From: Geodermatophilus nigrescens
Lineage (GTDB): Bacteria; Actinomycetota; Actinomycetes; Mycobacteriales; Geodermatophilaceae
DNA: 64,000 nucleotides
NCBI RefSeq assembly: GCF_900129495.1
Contig: NZ_FQVX01000002.1
Location: forward strand, 558,001-622,000
Reading direction: 5' to 3'
Shown here: in pieces, positions 33,018-41,776 of the stretch
Layout of the letters: each line of letters starts with the position of its first letter
Numbering within the stretch: position 1 is the first letter of the stretch
Notes under the pieces: model-generated
The model's input: the letters and a program-made list of their open reading frames with translations, nothing else
Databases searched by the model: none
Told to the model about the DNA's origin: nothing
Made by a program: the position numbers and the translations under genes

Positions 33018-34358
33018 GTGACGAGCACCCGCCCCGCGCCGCGGTTCGACGCGCCCGCGGGCACCGTCCTCGGCCGGTGGGACGACGGCGTCGTGCGGGC
33101 CACCGGCATCCGCTACGCCCGCGCGGAGCGGTTCCGCCCGCCGGTGCCCGAGCCGCCCGCGGACGGCGTGGTCGACGCGACGGCGTGGTCGCCGGCCTGC
33201 CCGCAGCCGCCGGCGCCGGAGCTCGAGCTGATGGTCACCGACCCGATGGGCGAGCTGGTCGCCGACGAGGACTGCCTGCGCCTGTCGGTGACGGTGCCGG
33301 AGGGCTGCGTCCCCGGGAGCGGGTCCCACACCGATCGCCTGCCGGTCATGGTGTGGGTGCACGGCGGCTCCTACGTCAGCGGCGCCGGCGACGCGCCCGC
33401 CTACGACCCCGCCGTCCTCGTCCGTGAGCAGCGGGTCGTCGTCGTGTCGGTCACCTACCGGCTCGGGCTGCTCGGGTTCCTCGGCGTCCCCGGGGACGGC
33501 GGGCGGCCGGCCAACCTCGGCCTGCTCGACCTGGTCGCCGCGCTGCGCTGGGTGCGGGCGAACGTCGCGGCCTTCGGCGGCGACCCGGACGCGGTCACGC
33601 TGTTCGGCGAGTCCGCGGGCGGCGACGCGATCGCCCACCTCATGGCCGCCGACGGCGCCCGCGGGCTGTTCCGCCGCGCCGTGGTCTCCAGCGCGCCGCT
33701 CGGGCTGTCCCGCGGTCGCGCCCGCATGAGCGCCGCGATGGCCGCGGCGGCCCGGACCCTGGACGCCGCCGCGCCGGTGGCCGACGTCGTCGGCGCGCAG
33801 GCGCGGGTGGCGGCCCGGGCGCGGCGGTACGGCCTCGCCGGCGCCATGCCGTTCGGCACCCAGTACGGGTTCGCGCCGCTGCCGGCCGAGGACGCGCTCG
33901 CGGCCGCGTGGGCGGAGCGGGCGCCGGAGGTCGACCTGCTGGTCGGCACGAACAGCCGCGAGGTGGCCCTGTTCGTGGCGCTGCTGCCGCCCGCGGCCCG
34001 GCTGGCCCGCCTGCCGGGCACCCGCCGGGCCGTCGAGGCGCTGGTGCGCGGGCTGAGCCGGCGGATCTACGCCCGCGACGCCGTCGGCCTCGCGCGACGG
34101 CACCGGGCCGCGGGCGGCCGCGCCGCCTCCTACGTGCTGTCCTTCGGCGCGGGCGCGCTCACCGGCGCCCACGCCGTCGACCTGCCGCTGCTCTTCCCGC
34201 ACCGGCGCAGCTGGGAGCACTCGCCACTGCTCGCCGGCATCCCCTGGGACGACGTCGTCGCCGCCGGCCGCGAGGTGCGCCGCGTGTGGGCGCACTTCGC
34301 GCGCACCGGCGCGGTCCCGGCCGACCTGCCGCCGTTCCTCACCGTCGACCGGGGCTGA
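33018..34358 (+). CDS. Type B carboxylesterase/lipase family protein
   Basis: The 446-residue alpha/beta hydrolase of the carboxylesterase type B family has VMVWVHGGSYVSGAGD as oxyanion loop, TLFGESAGGDA as nucleophile elbow, and a histidine in TGAHAVDLPLLFP. The early EDCLRLSVTVP is the EDCL signature of type B enzymes. It hydrolyses carboxylic esters; the natural substrate is unknown. It is slightly short for the family (about 500), with loops trimmed near the C-terminus. No signal peptide is visible. It is divergent from the lipase-like gene. Confidence 0.92.
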   Translation: MTSTRPAPRFDAPAGTVLGRWDDGVVRATGIRYARAERFRPPVPEPPADGVVDATAWSPACPQPPAPELELMVTDPMGELVADEDCLRLSVTVPEGCVPGSGSHTDRLPVMVWVHGGSYVSGAGDAPAYDPAVLVREQRVVVVSVTYRLGLLGFLGVPGDGGRPANLGLLDLVAALRWVRANVAAFGGDPDAVTLFGESAGGDAIAHLMAADGARGLFRRAVVSSAPLGLSRGRARMSAAMAAAARTLDAAAPVADVVGAQARVAARARRYGLAGAMPFGTQYGFAPLPAEDALAAAWAERAPEVDLLVGTNSREVALFVALLPPAARLARLPGTRRAVEALVRGLSRRIYARDAVGLARRHRAAGGRAASYVLSFGAGALTGAHAVDLPLLFPHRRSWEHSPLLAGIPWDDVVAAGREVRRVWAHFARTGAVPADLPPFLTVDRG

Positions 34359-34362
34359 GCGG

Positions 34363-34773
34363 TCAGGGGACGACCGGCTCCACGTCGCGGGTGCAGAACA
34401 TGCACACCGACGCGTCGACCGGGATGAAGCTCTTGCAGTGGTCGCACTCCCGGTTCCCCTGGGCGCCCGCGGTCTCCCGGCCGGTCGCCCGCCGGATGGC
34501 CTGCACCAGGAACATGATCGTCAGGGCCAGGAGCAGGAACGACACCAGCGCGGTGAGGAACGAGCCGTAGCGGATCTCCGCGCCGTTGACGGTGAGGCTC
34601 AGCGCGGTGAAGTCCGGCTGCCCGAAGACCGCCGCCACCAGCGGCAGGATCACGTCGCCGACCAGCGACTCGACCACCGTGGCGAAGGCCGCCCCGATCG
34701 CCAGGCCCACGGCCAGGTCCACGAGGCTGCCCGAGAAGGCGAAGTTCTTGAAGTCGGTCAGCAGCGTGCGCAC
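34363..34773 (-). CDS. mscL: Large-conductance mechanosensitive channel with C-terminal zinc ribbon
   Basis: The 136-residue MscL has the conserved N-terminal amphipathic helix (MRTLLTDFKNFAFSGS), pore helix VDLAVGLAIGAAFATVVESL and the second membrane helix FLTALVSFLLLALTIMFLVQ. The pentameric channel releases solutes during osmotic downshock. The usual charged C-terminal helix is replaced by CDHCKSFIPVDASVCMFC, a C-x2-C-x10-C-x2-C zinc ribbon, ending PVVP. GTG 34773 with a GGGAGGGAC site. It is convergent with the carboxylesterase gene, 4 bases apart. Confidence 0.95.
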   Translation of the reverse strand: MRTLLTDFKNFAFSGSLVDLAVGLAIGAAFATVVESLVGDVILPLVAAVFGQPDFTALSLTVNGAEIRYGSFLTALVSFLLLALTIMFLVQAIRRATGRETAGAQGNRECDHCKSFIPVDASVCMFCTRDVEPVVP

Positions 34774-34820
34774 GGTCCCTCCCCGTCCGGTCCGACGACG
34801 GCGAGGCTAGGGGCGGGCGC

Positions 34821-35363
34821 TCAGGTCGGCTCGTCGGACGGCGGGTCGCCGGCCGGCCCGGGGCCGAGGTCGCGCTGGAGCCAGGCGACGTCGTGCCAGG
34901 CGCCGTCCTTCCAGCCCACCCGCCGGTACAGGCCGGCGTCGGTGAACCCGAGCGCCCGGTGCAGGCCGAGGCTCGCCTCGTTGGGCAGCGTCACCCCGGC
35001 CAGCACCCGCCGGTACCCCCGCCCCGCCAGCCGGTCCAGCAGCGCGGTGTAGAGCGCCCGGCCCGCGCCGGTGCGCCGCCGGCCGGGCTCCAGGTAGACG
35101 CTCACCGTGCAGGCGAAGCGGTAGGCGTCGCGCGCCATGAACGGGCCGCCGTACGCGTAGCCGCGCACGCCGCCGCCGTCGCCGAGGTCGCCGTCGTCGA
35201 GGACCAGCCAGGCGTGCCGCTCCTGGGCGGCGGCGATCCGGCGGGCCATCTCCTCCGCCGTCGGCGGATCCGTCTCGAAGGAGACGGCGGTGCCGGTGAC
35301 GTAGGGGGCGTAGACGTCGCGGCAGGCGGCCGCGTCTGCCGGGGTCGCGTCGCGCACGGTCAC
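34821..35363 (-). CDS. GNAT N-acetyltransferase, phosphinothricin acetyltransferase-like
   Basis: The 180-residue protein opens with VRDATPADAAACRDVYAPYVTGTAVSFETDPP, the pattern of Pat/Bar-like acetyltransferases, and has the acetyl-CoA loop RRTGAGRALYTALL and the ALGFTDAGLYRRVGWKDGAWHDVAWLQ end. Members acetylate phosphinothricin, methionine sulfone or related amines; real substrates of such chromosomal copies are often unknown. GTG 35363 lies 7 bases after a minus-strand TAGCGT box (35371-35376), suggesting a leaderless message. Confidence 0.9.
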   Translation of the reverse strand: MTVRDATPADAAACRDVYAPYVTGTAVSFETDPPTAEEMARRIAAAQERHAWLVLDDGDLGDGGGVRGYAYGGPFMARDAYRFACTVSVYLEPGRRRTGAGRALYTALLDRLAGRGYRRVLAGVTLPNEASLGLHRALGFTDAGLYRRVGWKDGAWHDVAWLQRDLGPGPAGDPPSDEPT

Positions 35364-35384
35364 CCGGGCGACGCTAGCGGCCGC

Positions 35385-37013
35385 TCAGACCGGGACCGGC
35401 TCCTCCCGCCACAGCACCGGCTCGCCGCGGCGGCCCTGCTTGGACACGTACATGGCCTGGTCGGCCCGCTTGGTCAGCGCCGCCGGGTCGGTGCCCGGGC
35501 CCGCCCACGCGATGCCGAGGCTGGCCTGCAGCGGCACGGTGCCGGCGGTGATCTCGGCGGGGACGGCGAGCGCGGCGCGGATGCGGGCGCCGAGCGCGGC
35601 CGCCGCCTCCGGGCCGTCGACGCCGCGGCTCACCACGAGGAACTCGTCGCCGCCGATGCGCCCCACGATGTCGTCGCGGCGCAGCACGCCGGCCAGCCGG
35701 GTGGCCGTGGTGACCAGCAGCTCGTCGCCCGCGTCGTGGCCGAGGGTGTCGTTGACCGGCTTGAACTCGTCGAGGTCGACGAAGACCACCGCGGTGCTGT
35801 CGGCGGCCAGCGCCGCTTCGAGCACCGCCATCGTCGAGGCGCGGTTGTGGCAGCCGGTGAGCGGGTCGAAGGTGGCCTTCGCGGTCAGCTCCTCGCGCAT
35901 GCGGGCGCTGTCGGTGACGTCGGAGACGCAGACCAGCGCGCCGGGCGCGCCCTCGCGGTCGCCGAGCGCGACCAGGCTGACCGCGCACACCCGCGCCTCG
36001 CCGGCGGGCGTGCTGACGGCGAGCTCCAGGGAGCCGTCCTCGCCGTCGGTCAGCGCCCGGGTCAGCGCGGCGTCGAGCAGCGCGAGGCCGGTCTCGTCGA
36101 GGACGGCGGCGACGTCGTCCCAGCCGCGGACCGCGGGCAGCCCCAGCACGACGGGCAGGCGGGAGTTGCTGTGCACGACCTCCCGGTCGACGGTCAGCTG
36201 CACGATGCCCTGCGGCAGCGACTCGGTGAGCCGGCGCAGCAGCCGCTCCTGCTGCCGCAGCGCCTCGTGGGCGGCCATCTCGTCGGAGACGTCGCTCATC
36301 TGCGTGACGACGGTGGCGTCGGCCGGGTCGTCGGCCGGGACGTACTGGTTCTCCAGCTCCAGCCACGCCCACGTGCCGTCGGCCCGGCGGTGCCGCAGCC
36401 GCACCCGCTGCGCGTCCTGGCGGGACAGGAGCTCCAGCCAGTTGGCGATCGCGCGCTCCTGGTCGTCGGGGTGGACGAACTCCGAGGAGCGCTGGCCGAC
36501 CATCTGCGCCGGGGTCCAGCCGAGCATGCGGGTGGTGCGCTCGTCGATCTCGGTGATCACCGCCAGCGCGGTCTTGCGCACGGTCGCGGTGCGCGGCCGG
36601 CGGGACACCTCGAGCCCGGCCAGCGGGGCGGCGGCGTCGCCCCCGCCCTCACCGACGAGCACGTCGAGGGCGCCGACGAACACGCCGTGGGTCTCGCGGA
36701 CGTCGACGAAGGACAGCGACAGCGGCACCTCCGGCTCGCGGCGGCCGTGCACCGTGGCCAGCCCCACGCCGTTGAGGCGGGCGCGCTCCCACGCGCCGAT
36801 GACCGTCATGGCCTCGGCCGGGACGATCGCGTCGAGGATGGTGGCGCGGTCGGCCGGCGGGGCCATCACACGGCCGGGCGGGACGCCGACCGAGGCCGGC
36901 ATGGGGACCAGGACGCCGTCGGAGGCGATCGCGGCGAGCACGGCGTCGGGCAGCCGGACCAGGGAGGCCAGCACGTCCTCGCGCTCGGCCTGCGTTCTCG
37001 GGATGGCGGACAC
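35385..37013 (-). CDS. Diguanylate cyclase with PAS sensor domains
   Basis: The 542-residue protein makes the second messenger c-di-GMP. The C-terminal GGDEF domain is intact (GRIGGDEFLVV, residues about 452-462; FDPLTGCHNR at its start) and has the RxxD-like inhibitory position occupied by other residues (GVLRRDDIVGRI). Upstream are a PAS domain with TRMLGWTPAQMVGQRSSEFVHPDD and a second PAS-like region, LTVDREVVHSNSRLP. No membrane segments, so it is cytoplasmic. GTG 37013 is chosen from the fold start; no good ribosome site is seen and starts further upstream are possible. It is divergent from the GAF-ANTAR operon. Confidence 0.9.
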   Translation of the reverse strand: MSAIPRTQAEREDVLASLVRLPDAVLAAIASDGVLVPMPASVGVPPGRVMAPPADRATILDAIVPAEAMTVIGAWERARLNGVGLATVHGRREPEVPLSLSFVDVRETHGVFVGALDVLVGEGGGDAAAPLAGLEVSRRPRTATVRKTALAVITEIDERTTRMLGWTPAQMVGQRSSEFVHPDDQERAIANWLELLSRQDAQRVRLRHRRADGTWAWLELENQYVPADDPADATVVTQMSDVSDEMAAHEALRQQERLLRRLTESLPQGIVQLTVDREVVHSNSRLPVVLGLPAVRGWDDVAAVLDETGLALLDAALTRALTDGEDGSLELAVSTPAGEARVCAVSLVALGDREGAPGALVCVSDVTDSARMREELTAKATFDPLTGCHNRASTMAVLEAALAADSTAVVFVDLDEFKPVNDTLGHDAGDELLVTTATRLAGVLRRDDIVGRIGGDEFLVVSRGVDGPEAAAALGARIRAALAVPAEITAGTVPLQASLGIAWAGPGTDPAALTKRADQAMYVSKQGRRGEPVLWREEPVPV

Positions 37014-37203
37014 ACCCGTGCGGTCGGCAGGTCCGGGCCCGGACTTGAGCGCCGGGGATGCGGCCGGCTCACCCCACCGGGTCACCCGTGGGCGTGTCGC
37101 CCGGGAGGGTGGCACCATCGGCGGCACCGAGAGCTCGGCGCCTCGAACCACGGGGCGCCGCGTCCTCCCCCACGCCGGGACCGCCCCGGCTGGAGGTGCC
37201 GCC

Positions 37204-37911
37204 GTGCTCCCCGTGACGACCGTCCCCCGTCCCCGCACCGACCTCGGCGGCTGGCTGCTGCCGGCCACCCGGCGCTGGCACGCCGCCGAGGACCCCGACG
37301 CCGCCGTCCGGGCGGTGCTCGACGACCTCGCGACGGTGCTGCCGGTCTCCGCCTCGGCGTCGGTCACCCTGCTCGGCACCGGGCGCCGGCCCGGTGCCCC
37401 GGCCGGCACGCGCCCGGCCACGGACCTCGACGCGGTCCAGGTGCGCCGCACGGAGGGCCCGCTCGCCGCCGCCCTGGCCGGCACCCCCTCCGGCAGCGCG
37501 GACCTGCTCCGTGACGCGCGCTGGCCGGCCCTCGCCGTGGTCGCCGGCGGGCTCGGCGTGCGGGCGGCCACCTGCCTGCCGCTGGAGACCGGGCGCGGGG
37601 TGCTGGGCGCGCTGTCGGTCTACGCCACCGGGAGCGGCCCGTGCGCCGACCGGACCCTGCTCACCGCCGCCGCCGGGCACGCCGCGCTGGCGATCGACGC
37701 CGTGCGCCGGACGGCCCACCTCGCCGTCGCCCTGGAGAGCCGCGACGTCATCGGCCAGGCCAAGGGCGTGCTCATGGAGCGCCACCGGGTCACCGCGGAC
37801 ACCGCCTTCGGCATCCTGGTGCGCGCGTCGCAGGACACGCACCGCAAGGTGCGCGAGGTGGCCGAGCTCGTGACCGAGACAGGGGTCGCGCCGGGGCCGG
37901 TGGTGCCGTGA
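37204..37911 (+). CDS. GAF and ANTAR domain-containing protein
   Basis: The 235-residue protein has a GAF-type sensor (residues about 25-170, with CLPLETGRGVLGALSVYA) followed by an ANTAR RNA-binding domain (ALESRDVIGQAKGVLMERHRVTADTAF...). ANTAR proteins bind paired hairpins in nascent RNA and prevent termination. GTG 37204 has GGAGG at good spacing. Its stop overlaps the next start (GTGA), and the third gene is joined the same way, so these three form one tightly coupled signalling operon. Confidence 0.92.
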   Translation: MLPVTTVPRPRTDLGGWLLPATRRWHAAEDPDAAVRAVLDDLATVLPVSASASVTLLGTGRRPGAPAGTRPATDLDAVQVRRTEGPLAAALAGTPSGSADLLRDARWPALAVVAGGLGVRAATCLPLETGRGVLGALSVYATGSGPCADRTLLTAAAGHAALAIDAVRRTAHLAVALESRDVIGQAKGVLMERHRVTADTAFGILVRASQDTHRKVREVAELVTETGVAPGPVVP

Positions 37912-38696
37912 CCGGAGGACGGCACGACTGGGTCGTGCTCGACAGCGAGGAGGCGCACGCGCAGGTGGTGGGCGACTTCGTGGCCGACGGCGTGCGCCGC
38001 GGCGAGGTCGTGCTGCTCGCCGGACTGGGCGCGCGCGCGGAGCGGCTGTGGTCGCGGCTGCGCCGCGCCGGCGTGGTCGGGGCGGGCTGGACGCCCTCGG
38101 CCACCACGCCGGTCCGGGTCGTGCCCCCCGACCCGCAGCGGCTGCCCGACGAGGTGGCGCGGGCGGTCGCCGAGGGCTGGCCGGGCATCCGGGTCTCCGG
38201 CGCGCTCACCGGCCCCGGCGTCGCCCCGTTCGAGGCGGTCGTGGCGGAGCTGGACCCGCCGGTGCCGCTGACCGTGCTGTGCCCCTACTTCCGCCGGCTG
38301 CTCGGGCCGGGCGACCGCGAACTGCTGGAGCCGATGCACGACACCGAGGTCGACGCGACCGCGGAGTACGACGACGGCGTCTTCCGGCTCGTCCGCGACG
38401 GCGACGTGCTGCACCTGGCCGGCGAGCTCGACTCCGGCAACGCCGACGCGCTGCGGGCGGTGCTGCGCTCGAGCCTGCGGTCCGACGGCGCGCCCGCCAC
38501 CTGGGACGTCACGGACCTGCGTTTCCTCGACGTGGGGTCGGCCGACGCCCTGGTCGCCGCGGCGGCCGGACCGCCCGGGCTGACGCTGCGCGGCGCGTCG
38601 CGGCTGACCAGGCGTCTGGTCGGCCTGGTCGCCGACCGGTACCCCGGCCGCGCGGTGGCGCTCGCCGAGCCCGACGGGGACACCGCCTCCCCGTGA
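37908..38696 (+). CDS. MEDS domain protein with C-terminal STAS-like domain
   Basis: The 262-residue protein begins with a MEDS domain (HDWVVLDSEEAHAQVVGDFVADGVRRGEV...), a RecA-fold-like sensory module found with histidine kinases and anti-sigma factors. The C-terminal ~90 residues resemble a STAS (anti-sigma antagonist-like) domain: VLHLAGELDSGNADALRAVL and DVTDLRFLDVGSADAL. The serine phosphorylated in true antagonists is seen as VGSADA. It overlaps both neighbours by GTGA. Likely part of a partner-switching relay with the product of the next gene (inference). Confidence 0.88.
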   Translation: MTGGRHDWVVLDSEEAHAQVVGDFVADGVRRGEVVLLAGLGARAERLWSRLRRAGVVGAGWTPSATTPVRVVPPDPQRLPDEVARAVAEGWPGIRVSGALTGPGVAPFEAVVAELDPPVPLTVLCPYFRRLLGPGDRELLEPMHDTEVDATAEYDDGVFRLVRDGDVLHLAGELDSGNADALRAVLRSSLRSDGAPATWDVTDLRFLDVGSADALVAAAAGPPGLTLRGASRLTRRLVGLVADRYPGRAVALAEPDGDTASP

Positions 38697-39610
38697 GCGG
38701 GTCGCCCGCGTCGCCGGTGCACCGGTGCGCCCTGCACGCCGGGACCGGGGAGGCCGCGGCGCTCGCCGCCGCGCTCGCCCGGCGCGCGCTGGACGCCGGC
38801 TGCCCGGTGGTGGCGCACGTCGACGACGACCTCCGGCGGGCGCTCACCGGGCGGCTCCCGTGCGGGGCCGTGGCGTTCGCGCCCCACGAGGCCCTGGCCG
38901 GGGCCACCCCGGAGGACCTCGTGGCCGACTGGACCCGGCACCTGGCGTCGACCTCCGCCGCGCGGGTCGCGGTGCTCTGCCAGCAGCCCTTCGGCCTGCT
39001 GCCCGACGTCGAGCGGTGGCGGGCCGCGGAGTTCGCCACCACGGCCGCGCTCGCCGGGCGGCCGGTCGAGCTGACCTGCCTGGTCGACACCGCGGCGGTG
39101 CCGCCCGCCGACGTCGCGATGGCCCGCGCGACCCACCCGGTGCTGTGGTGCGACGGCGCCGACCTGCCGAACCCGGACCTGGAGCCGCCGCCCGGCGAGG
39201 ACCGGGGTGGTCGGTGCGGCGACACGCTGGCCGAGGGCGTCCTCGACCCGTGGGCGGCCGCGGGCAACCGGGCCTGGTGGGCGGAGGTGCTCGGCGCCGC
39301 CGGGCTGGCCGGCGGCGCCCGCGACGAGCTGGTGCTCGTGCTGCACGAGGCGGTCGGCACCGCCGCGGCGCTCACCGGCCGGCCGGCCGCCGTGCCGGTG
39401 CGGGTGGCCCGCGACGGCGCCGCGCTGCGCTGCGAGGTCGCCGTCGGCGCCCCGTGCCCGTCGCTCCGCCCGTCGGCGGTGCCCGACGACCGCCGGCTGC
39501 TCATGCTGTGGCTGGCGGAGAAGGTCTCCCCCGCCGTCACCCTCGCCCTGCAGCCGGCGCCCGGCGGCTGCCGGATCGTGGTCCGCGCCGAGCCCCTCGA
39601 CGGCGGCTGA
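38693..39610 (+). CDS. MEDS domain / RsbA-type anti-sigma regulatory protein with ATPase-like domain
   Basis: Of 305 residues, the first ~170 form a second, divergent MEDS domain (HRCALHAGTGEAAALAAALARRALDAG...). The C-terminal part looks like the HATPase_c domain of RsbA-like anti-sigma regulators (ARDELVLVLHEAVGTAAAL as the N box, RRLLMLWLAEKVSP later). The N-box asparagine expected for ATP/Mg binding is not obvious, so kinase activity is uncertain. Its GTG overlaps the stop of the MEDS-STAS gene. Its partner sigma factor is not in this window. Confidence 0.82.
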   Translation: MSGSPASPVHRCALHAGTGEAAALAAALARRALDAGCPVVAHVDDDLRRALTGRLPCGAVAFAPHEALAGATPEDLVADWTRHLASTSAARVAVLCQQPFGLLPDVERWRAAEFATTAALAGRPVELTCLVDTAAVPPADVAMARATHPVLWCDGADLPNPDLEPPPGEDRGGRCGDTLAEGVLDPWAAAGNRAWWAEVLGAAGLAGGARDELVLVLHEAVGTAAALTGRPAAVPVRVARDGAALRCEVAVGAPCPSLRPSAVPDDRRLLMLWLAEKVSPAVTLALQPAPGGCRIVVRAEPLDGG

Positions 39611-39611
39611 C

Positions 39612-39640
39612 CGGCCGGGCCCCCGGTGGGGACCCGGCCG
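39612..39640 (+). terminator. Hairpin terminator after the signalling operon
   Basis: Arms CGGCCGGG (39612-39619) and CCCGGCCG (39633-39640) are perfect, with a 13-base loop, in the 37-base gap between convergent genes. It can serve both strands. Confidence 0.65.
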
Positions 39641-39647
39641 CGTGCCG

Positions 39648-40241
39648 TCAGGAGGGCAGCAGCTTCCCGAGCAGCCCCTTGACCGTGGACGCCGGCCGGT
39701 AGGCCTGGACCAGCCAGGCGTTGCAGACGACCACCCCGCCGGCGAGCAGCGGGACCGCGGCCTGGGTGAACCGCTGCCGCGCCTGCCACGTGCGGATCTC
39801 CGCCGGCGTGCCGGACGAGGGCAGGGTGGCGTCCTTGACGTCGAGGCCGCCGTCGGCGCCCGCCTGCTGCTCGGCCAGCTTCCCGATCTTGGCGCCCGAG
39901 TAGGCGGCGAAGGCGGTGGCCCCCGCGCCGGCCACGGTGAGCGCCGCCTTGACCGCGCCGACCCGCCCGTACCCCTCCTGCAGGGCCAGCCGCCCCTTGT
40001 TCGAGTTGGTCAGCTGCAGGCCGGTGACCAGGGTGGCCGCGATCCCGCCCCACTGGGCGGGCGCGAACCGGCCCCAGGCGGAGCTGGCGACCCGCACCTT
40101 GTCGATGCCAGTGGTCAGCTCCTGGCCGGACTTGTTCACGCCGGCGATCCCCATCACGGAGCCGCCGAACCACAGGGCGGTGCCGAGGTCGTGCACGGCC
40201 TGGGCGAGGAAGTGGTTGTCCGAGCTGCTCGTCGTCGTCAT
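39648..40241 (-). CDS. Predicted membrane protein of unknown function
   Basis: The 197-residue protein has hydrophobic segments at about residues 20-36 (ALWFGGSVMGIAG), 65-80, 100-118 (AALTVAGAGATAFAAYSG) and 160-180 (AVPLLAGGVVVCNAWLVQAY), so four membrane helices are plausible. The N-terminus MTTTSSSDNHFLAQAVHDLG is polar. The lysine content (GKLAEQQ, VKDATLP, VKGLLGKLLP) is higher than in neighbours. I do not recognise a named family; similar proteins occur in Geodermatophilaceae-type genomes as far as I recall. It is followed on the same strand by nothing close; the SSADH gene ends 31 bases upstream, so both may be one transcript. Confidence 0.8.
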   Translation of the reverse strand: MTTTSSSDNHFLAQAVHDLGTALWFGGSVMGIAGVNKSGQELTTGIDKVRVASSAWGRFAPAQWGGIAATLVTGLQLTNSNKGRLALQEGYGRVGAVKAALTVAGAGATAFAAYSGAKIGKLAEQQAGADGGLDVKDATLPSSGTPAEIRTWQARQRFTQAAVPLLAGGVVVCNAWLVQAYRPASTVKGLLGKLLPS

Positions 40242-40272
40242 GGTCCCGCCCGGTACCCGCGGGGACCGGGTG

Positions 40273-41694
40273 TCACTCCGAGGCGGTCGCCGTGTCGCCC
40301 TCGGACTGCTCGCTGCTGGGCGGGCCGACCCACACCGTCTTGGCGTTCGTGAACTCGTACATGCCGAGCTCGGTGAGCTCGCGGCCGTAGCCGCTCTGCT
40401 TGACGCCGCCGAAGGGCAGCTCGGGGTAGCTGGTGACCATCCCGTTGACGAACGCCATGCCGCTCTCCACGTCGCGGACGAAGGTGGCCCGCTCGTCCTC
40501 GTCCTCGCTCCAGAGGTTCGCGCCGAGGCCGTAGGGGTGGCTGTTGGCGATCTCCAGCGCCTCCTCGAGGCTCTGCACCGTCCAGAGCGCGGCGACGGGG
40601 CCGAAGACCTCCTCGTCGAAGAGGTCCATCTCCGGCGTGATGCCGGTGAGCAGGGTCGGCTCGTAGTACCAGCCCGGCCGGTCGGGGCGCGTGCCGCCGA
40701 CGACGACGGTGGCGCCCTTGTCGACGGCGTCCTGCACGTAGCGCTCGACGTCCTCCCGGCCGGACTCGGTCGCGAGCGGGCCCACCTTCGTCGCGTCGTC
40801 CATCGGGTCGCCGACGACGAGCGCGGACAGCTTCTCGGCGAACAGCCGGGTGAACTCCTCGGCGACGTCGGCGTGCACGAAGAACCGCTTGGCGGCGATG
40901 CAGCTCTGGCCGTTGTTCTGGCAGCGCGCGGTGACCGCCACCTCGGCGGCGCGGTCGAGGTCGGCCGAGGGCATGACGATGAACGGGTCGGACCCGCCGA
41001 GCTCGAGCACGGTCTTCTTGAGCACGTCGCCGGCGATGGCGGCCACCGACTGCCCGGCCGGCGCGCTGCCGGTGAGCGTGGCGGCGGCGACCCGGTCGTC
41101 GCGCAGCACCCGCTCGATGGTCGAGGAGCCGATGAGCAGGGTCTGGAAGACGTCGGCCGGGAAGCCCGCCCTGCGGAACAGCTCCTCCATGTAGAGCGCG
41201 GTCTGCGGCACGTTGCTGGCGTGCTTGAGCAGGCCGACGTTGCCGGCCATGAGCGCTGGGGCGGCGAAGCGCATCGCCTGCCAGAGCGGGAAGTTCCACG
41301 GCATGATCGCCAGCACGACGCCGATCGGCTGGTGCACGACGAACGCCCGCTCCGCGCCGACCGCGCCCGCGTCGGCGGGCCTCGGCTCGAGCATCGCGGG
41401 GCCGTGCTCGGCGTAGTACCGCAGCGCCTTCACGCACTTGCCGGTCTCGGCCTTGGCCGCGGCCAGCGTCTTGCCCATCTCGGTGACCATGAGCTCGGCG
41501 ACGGCGTCGGTGTCGGCCTCGAGGACGTCGGCGGCGGCGCGCAGCCAGCCCACCCGCTGCTCCGGGGTGGTCAGCCGGTAGGAGCGGTAGGCGGCCGCGG
41601 CCCGGCCGAGCTTCTCCTCGAGGGCCTCCTCCGACAGCGGCTCGTACGTCTTCACCGTCTCGCCGGTGGCCGGGTTGATCGTCGCGATGGCCAT
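40273..41694 (-). CDS. gabD: NAD(P)-dependent succinate-semialdehyde dehydrogenase family protein
   Basis: The 473-residue aldehyde dehydrogenase has glutamate in KKTVLELGGSDPF and the nucleophile C265 in NNGQSCIAAKRF. The signature GGSDPFIVMPSADLD and start MAIATINPATGETVKTYEPLSEE are those of the GabD2/SSADH subgroup, which oxidises succinate semialdehyde to succinate in GABA catabolism and the actinobacterial TCA bypass. Cofactor choice is not clear from the sequence. ATG 41694 has GGGAGGG upstream. Full length, no anomalies. Possibly co-transcribed with the membrane protein gene downstream. Confidence 0.92.
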   Translation of the reverse strand: MAIATINPATGETVKTYEPLSEEALEEKLGRAAAAYRSYRLTTPEQRVGWLRAAADVLEADTDAVAELMVTEMGKTLAAAKAETGKCVKALRYYAEHGPAMLEPRPADAGAVGAERAFVVHQPIGVVLAIMPWNFPLWQAMRFAAPALMAGNVGLLKHASNVPQTALYMEELFRRAGFPADVFQTLLIGSSTIERVLRDDRVAAATLTGSAPAGQSVAAIAGDVLKKTVLELGGSDPFIVMPSADLDRAAEVAVTARCQNNGQSCIAAKRFFVHADVAEEFTRLFAEKLSALVVGDPMDDATKVGPLATESGREDVERYVQDAVDKGATVVVGGTRPDRPGWYYEPTLLTGITPEMDLFDEEVFGPVAALWTVQSLEEALEIANSHPYGLGANLWSEDEDERATFVRDVESGMAFVNGMVTSYPELPFGGVKQSGYGRELTELGMYEFTNAKTVWVGPPSSEQSEGDTATASE

Positions 41695-41776
41695 GTCGGG
41701 TCCCTCCCGTCGTCGGCGCGCGCGGGCTGCGCGCCTCTCCGGGAGGAGGCCCTACCCGGACCGGCCGTGCTCACGC

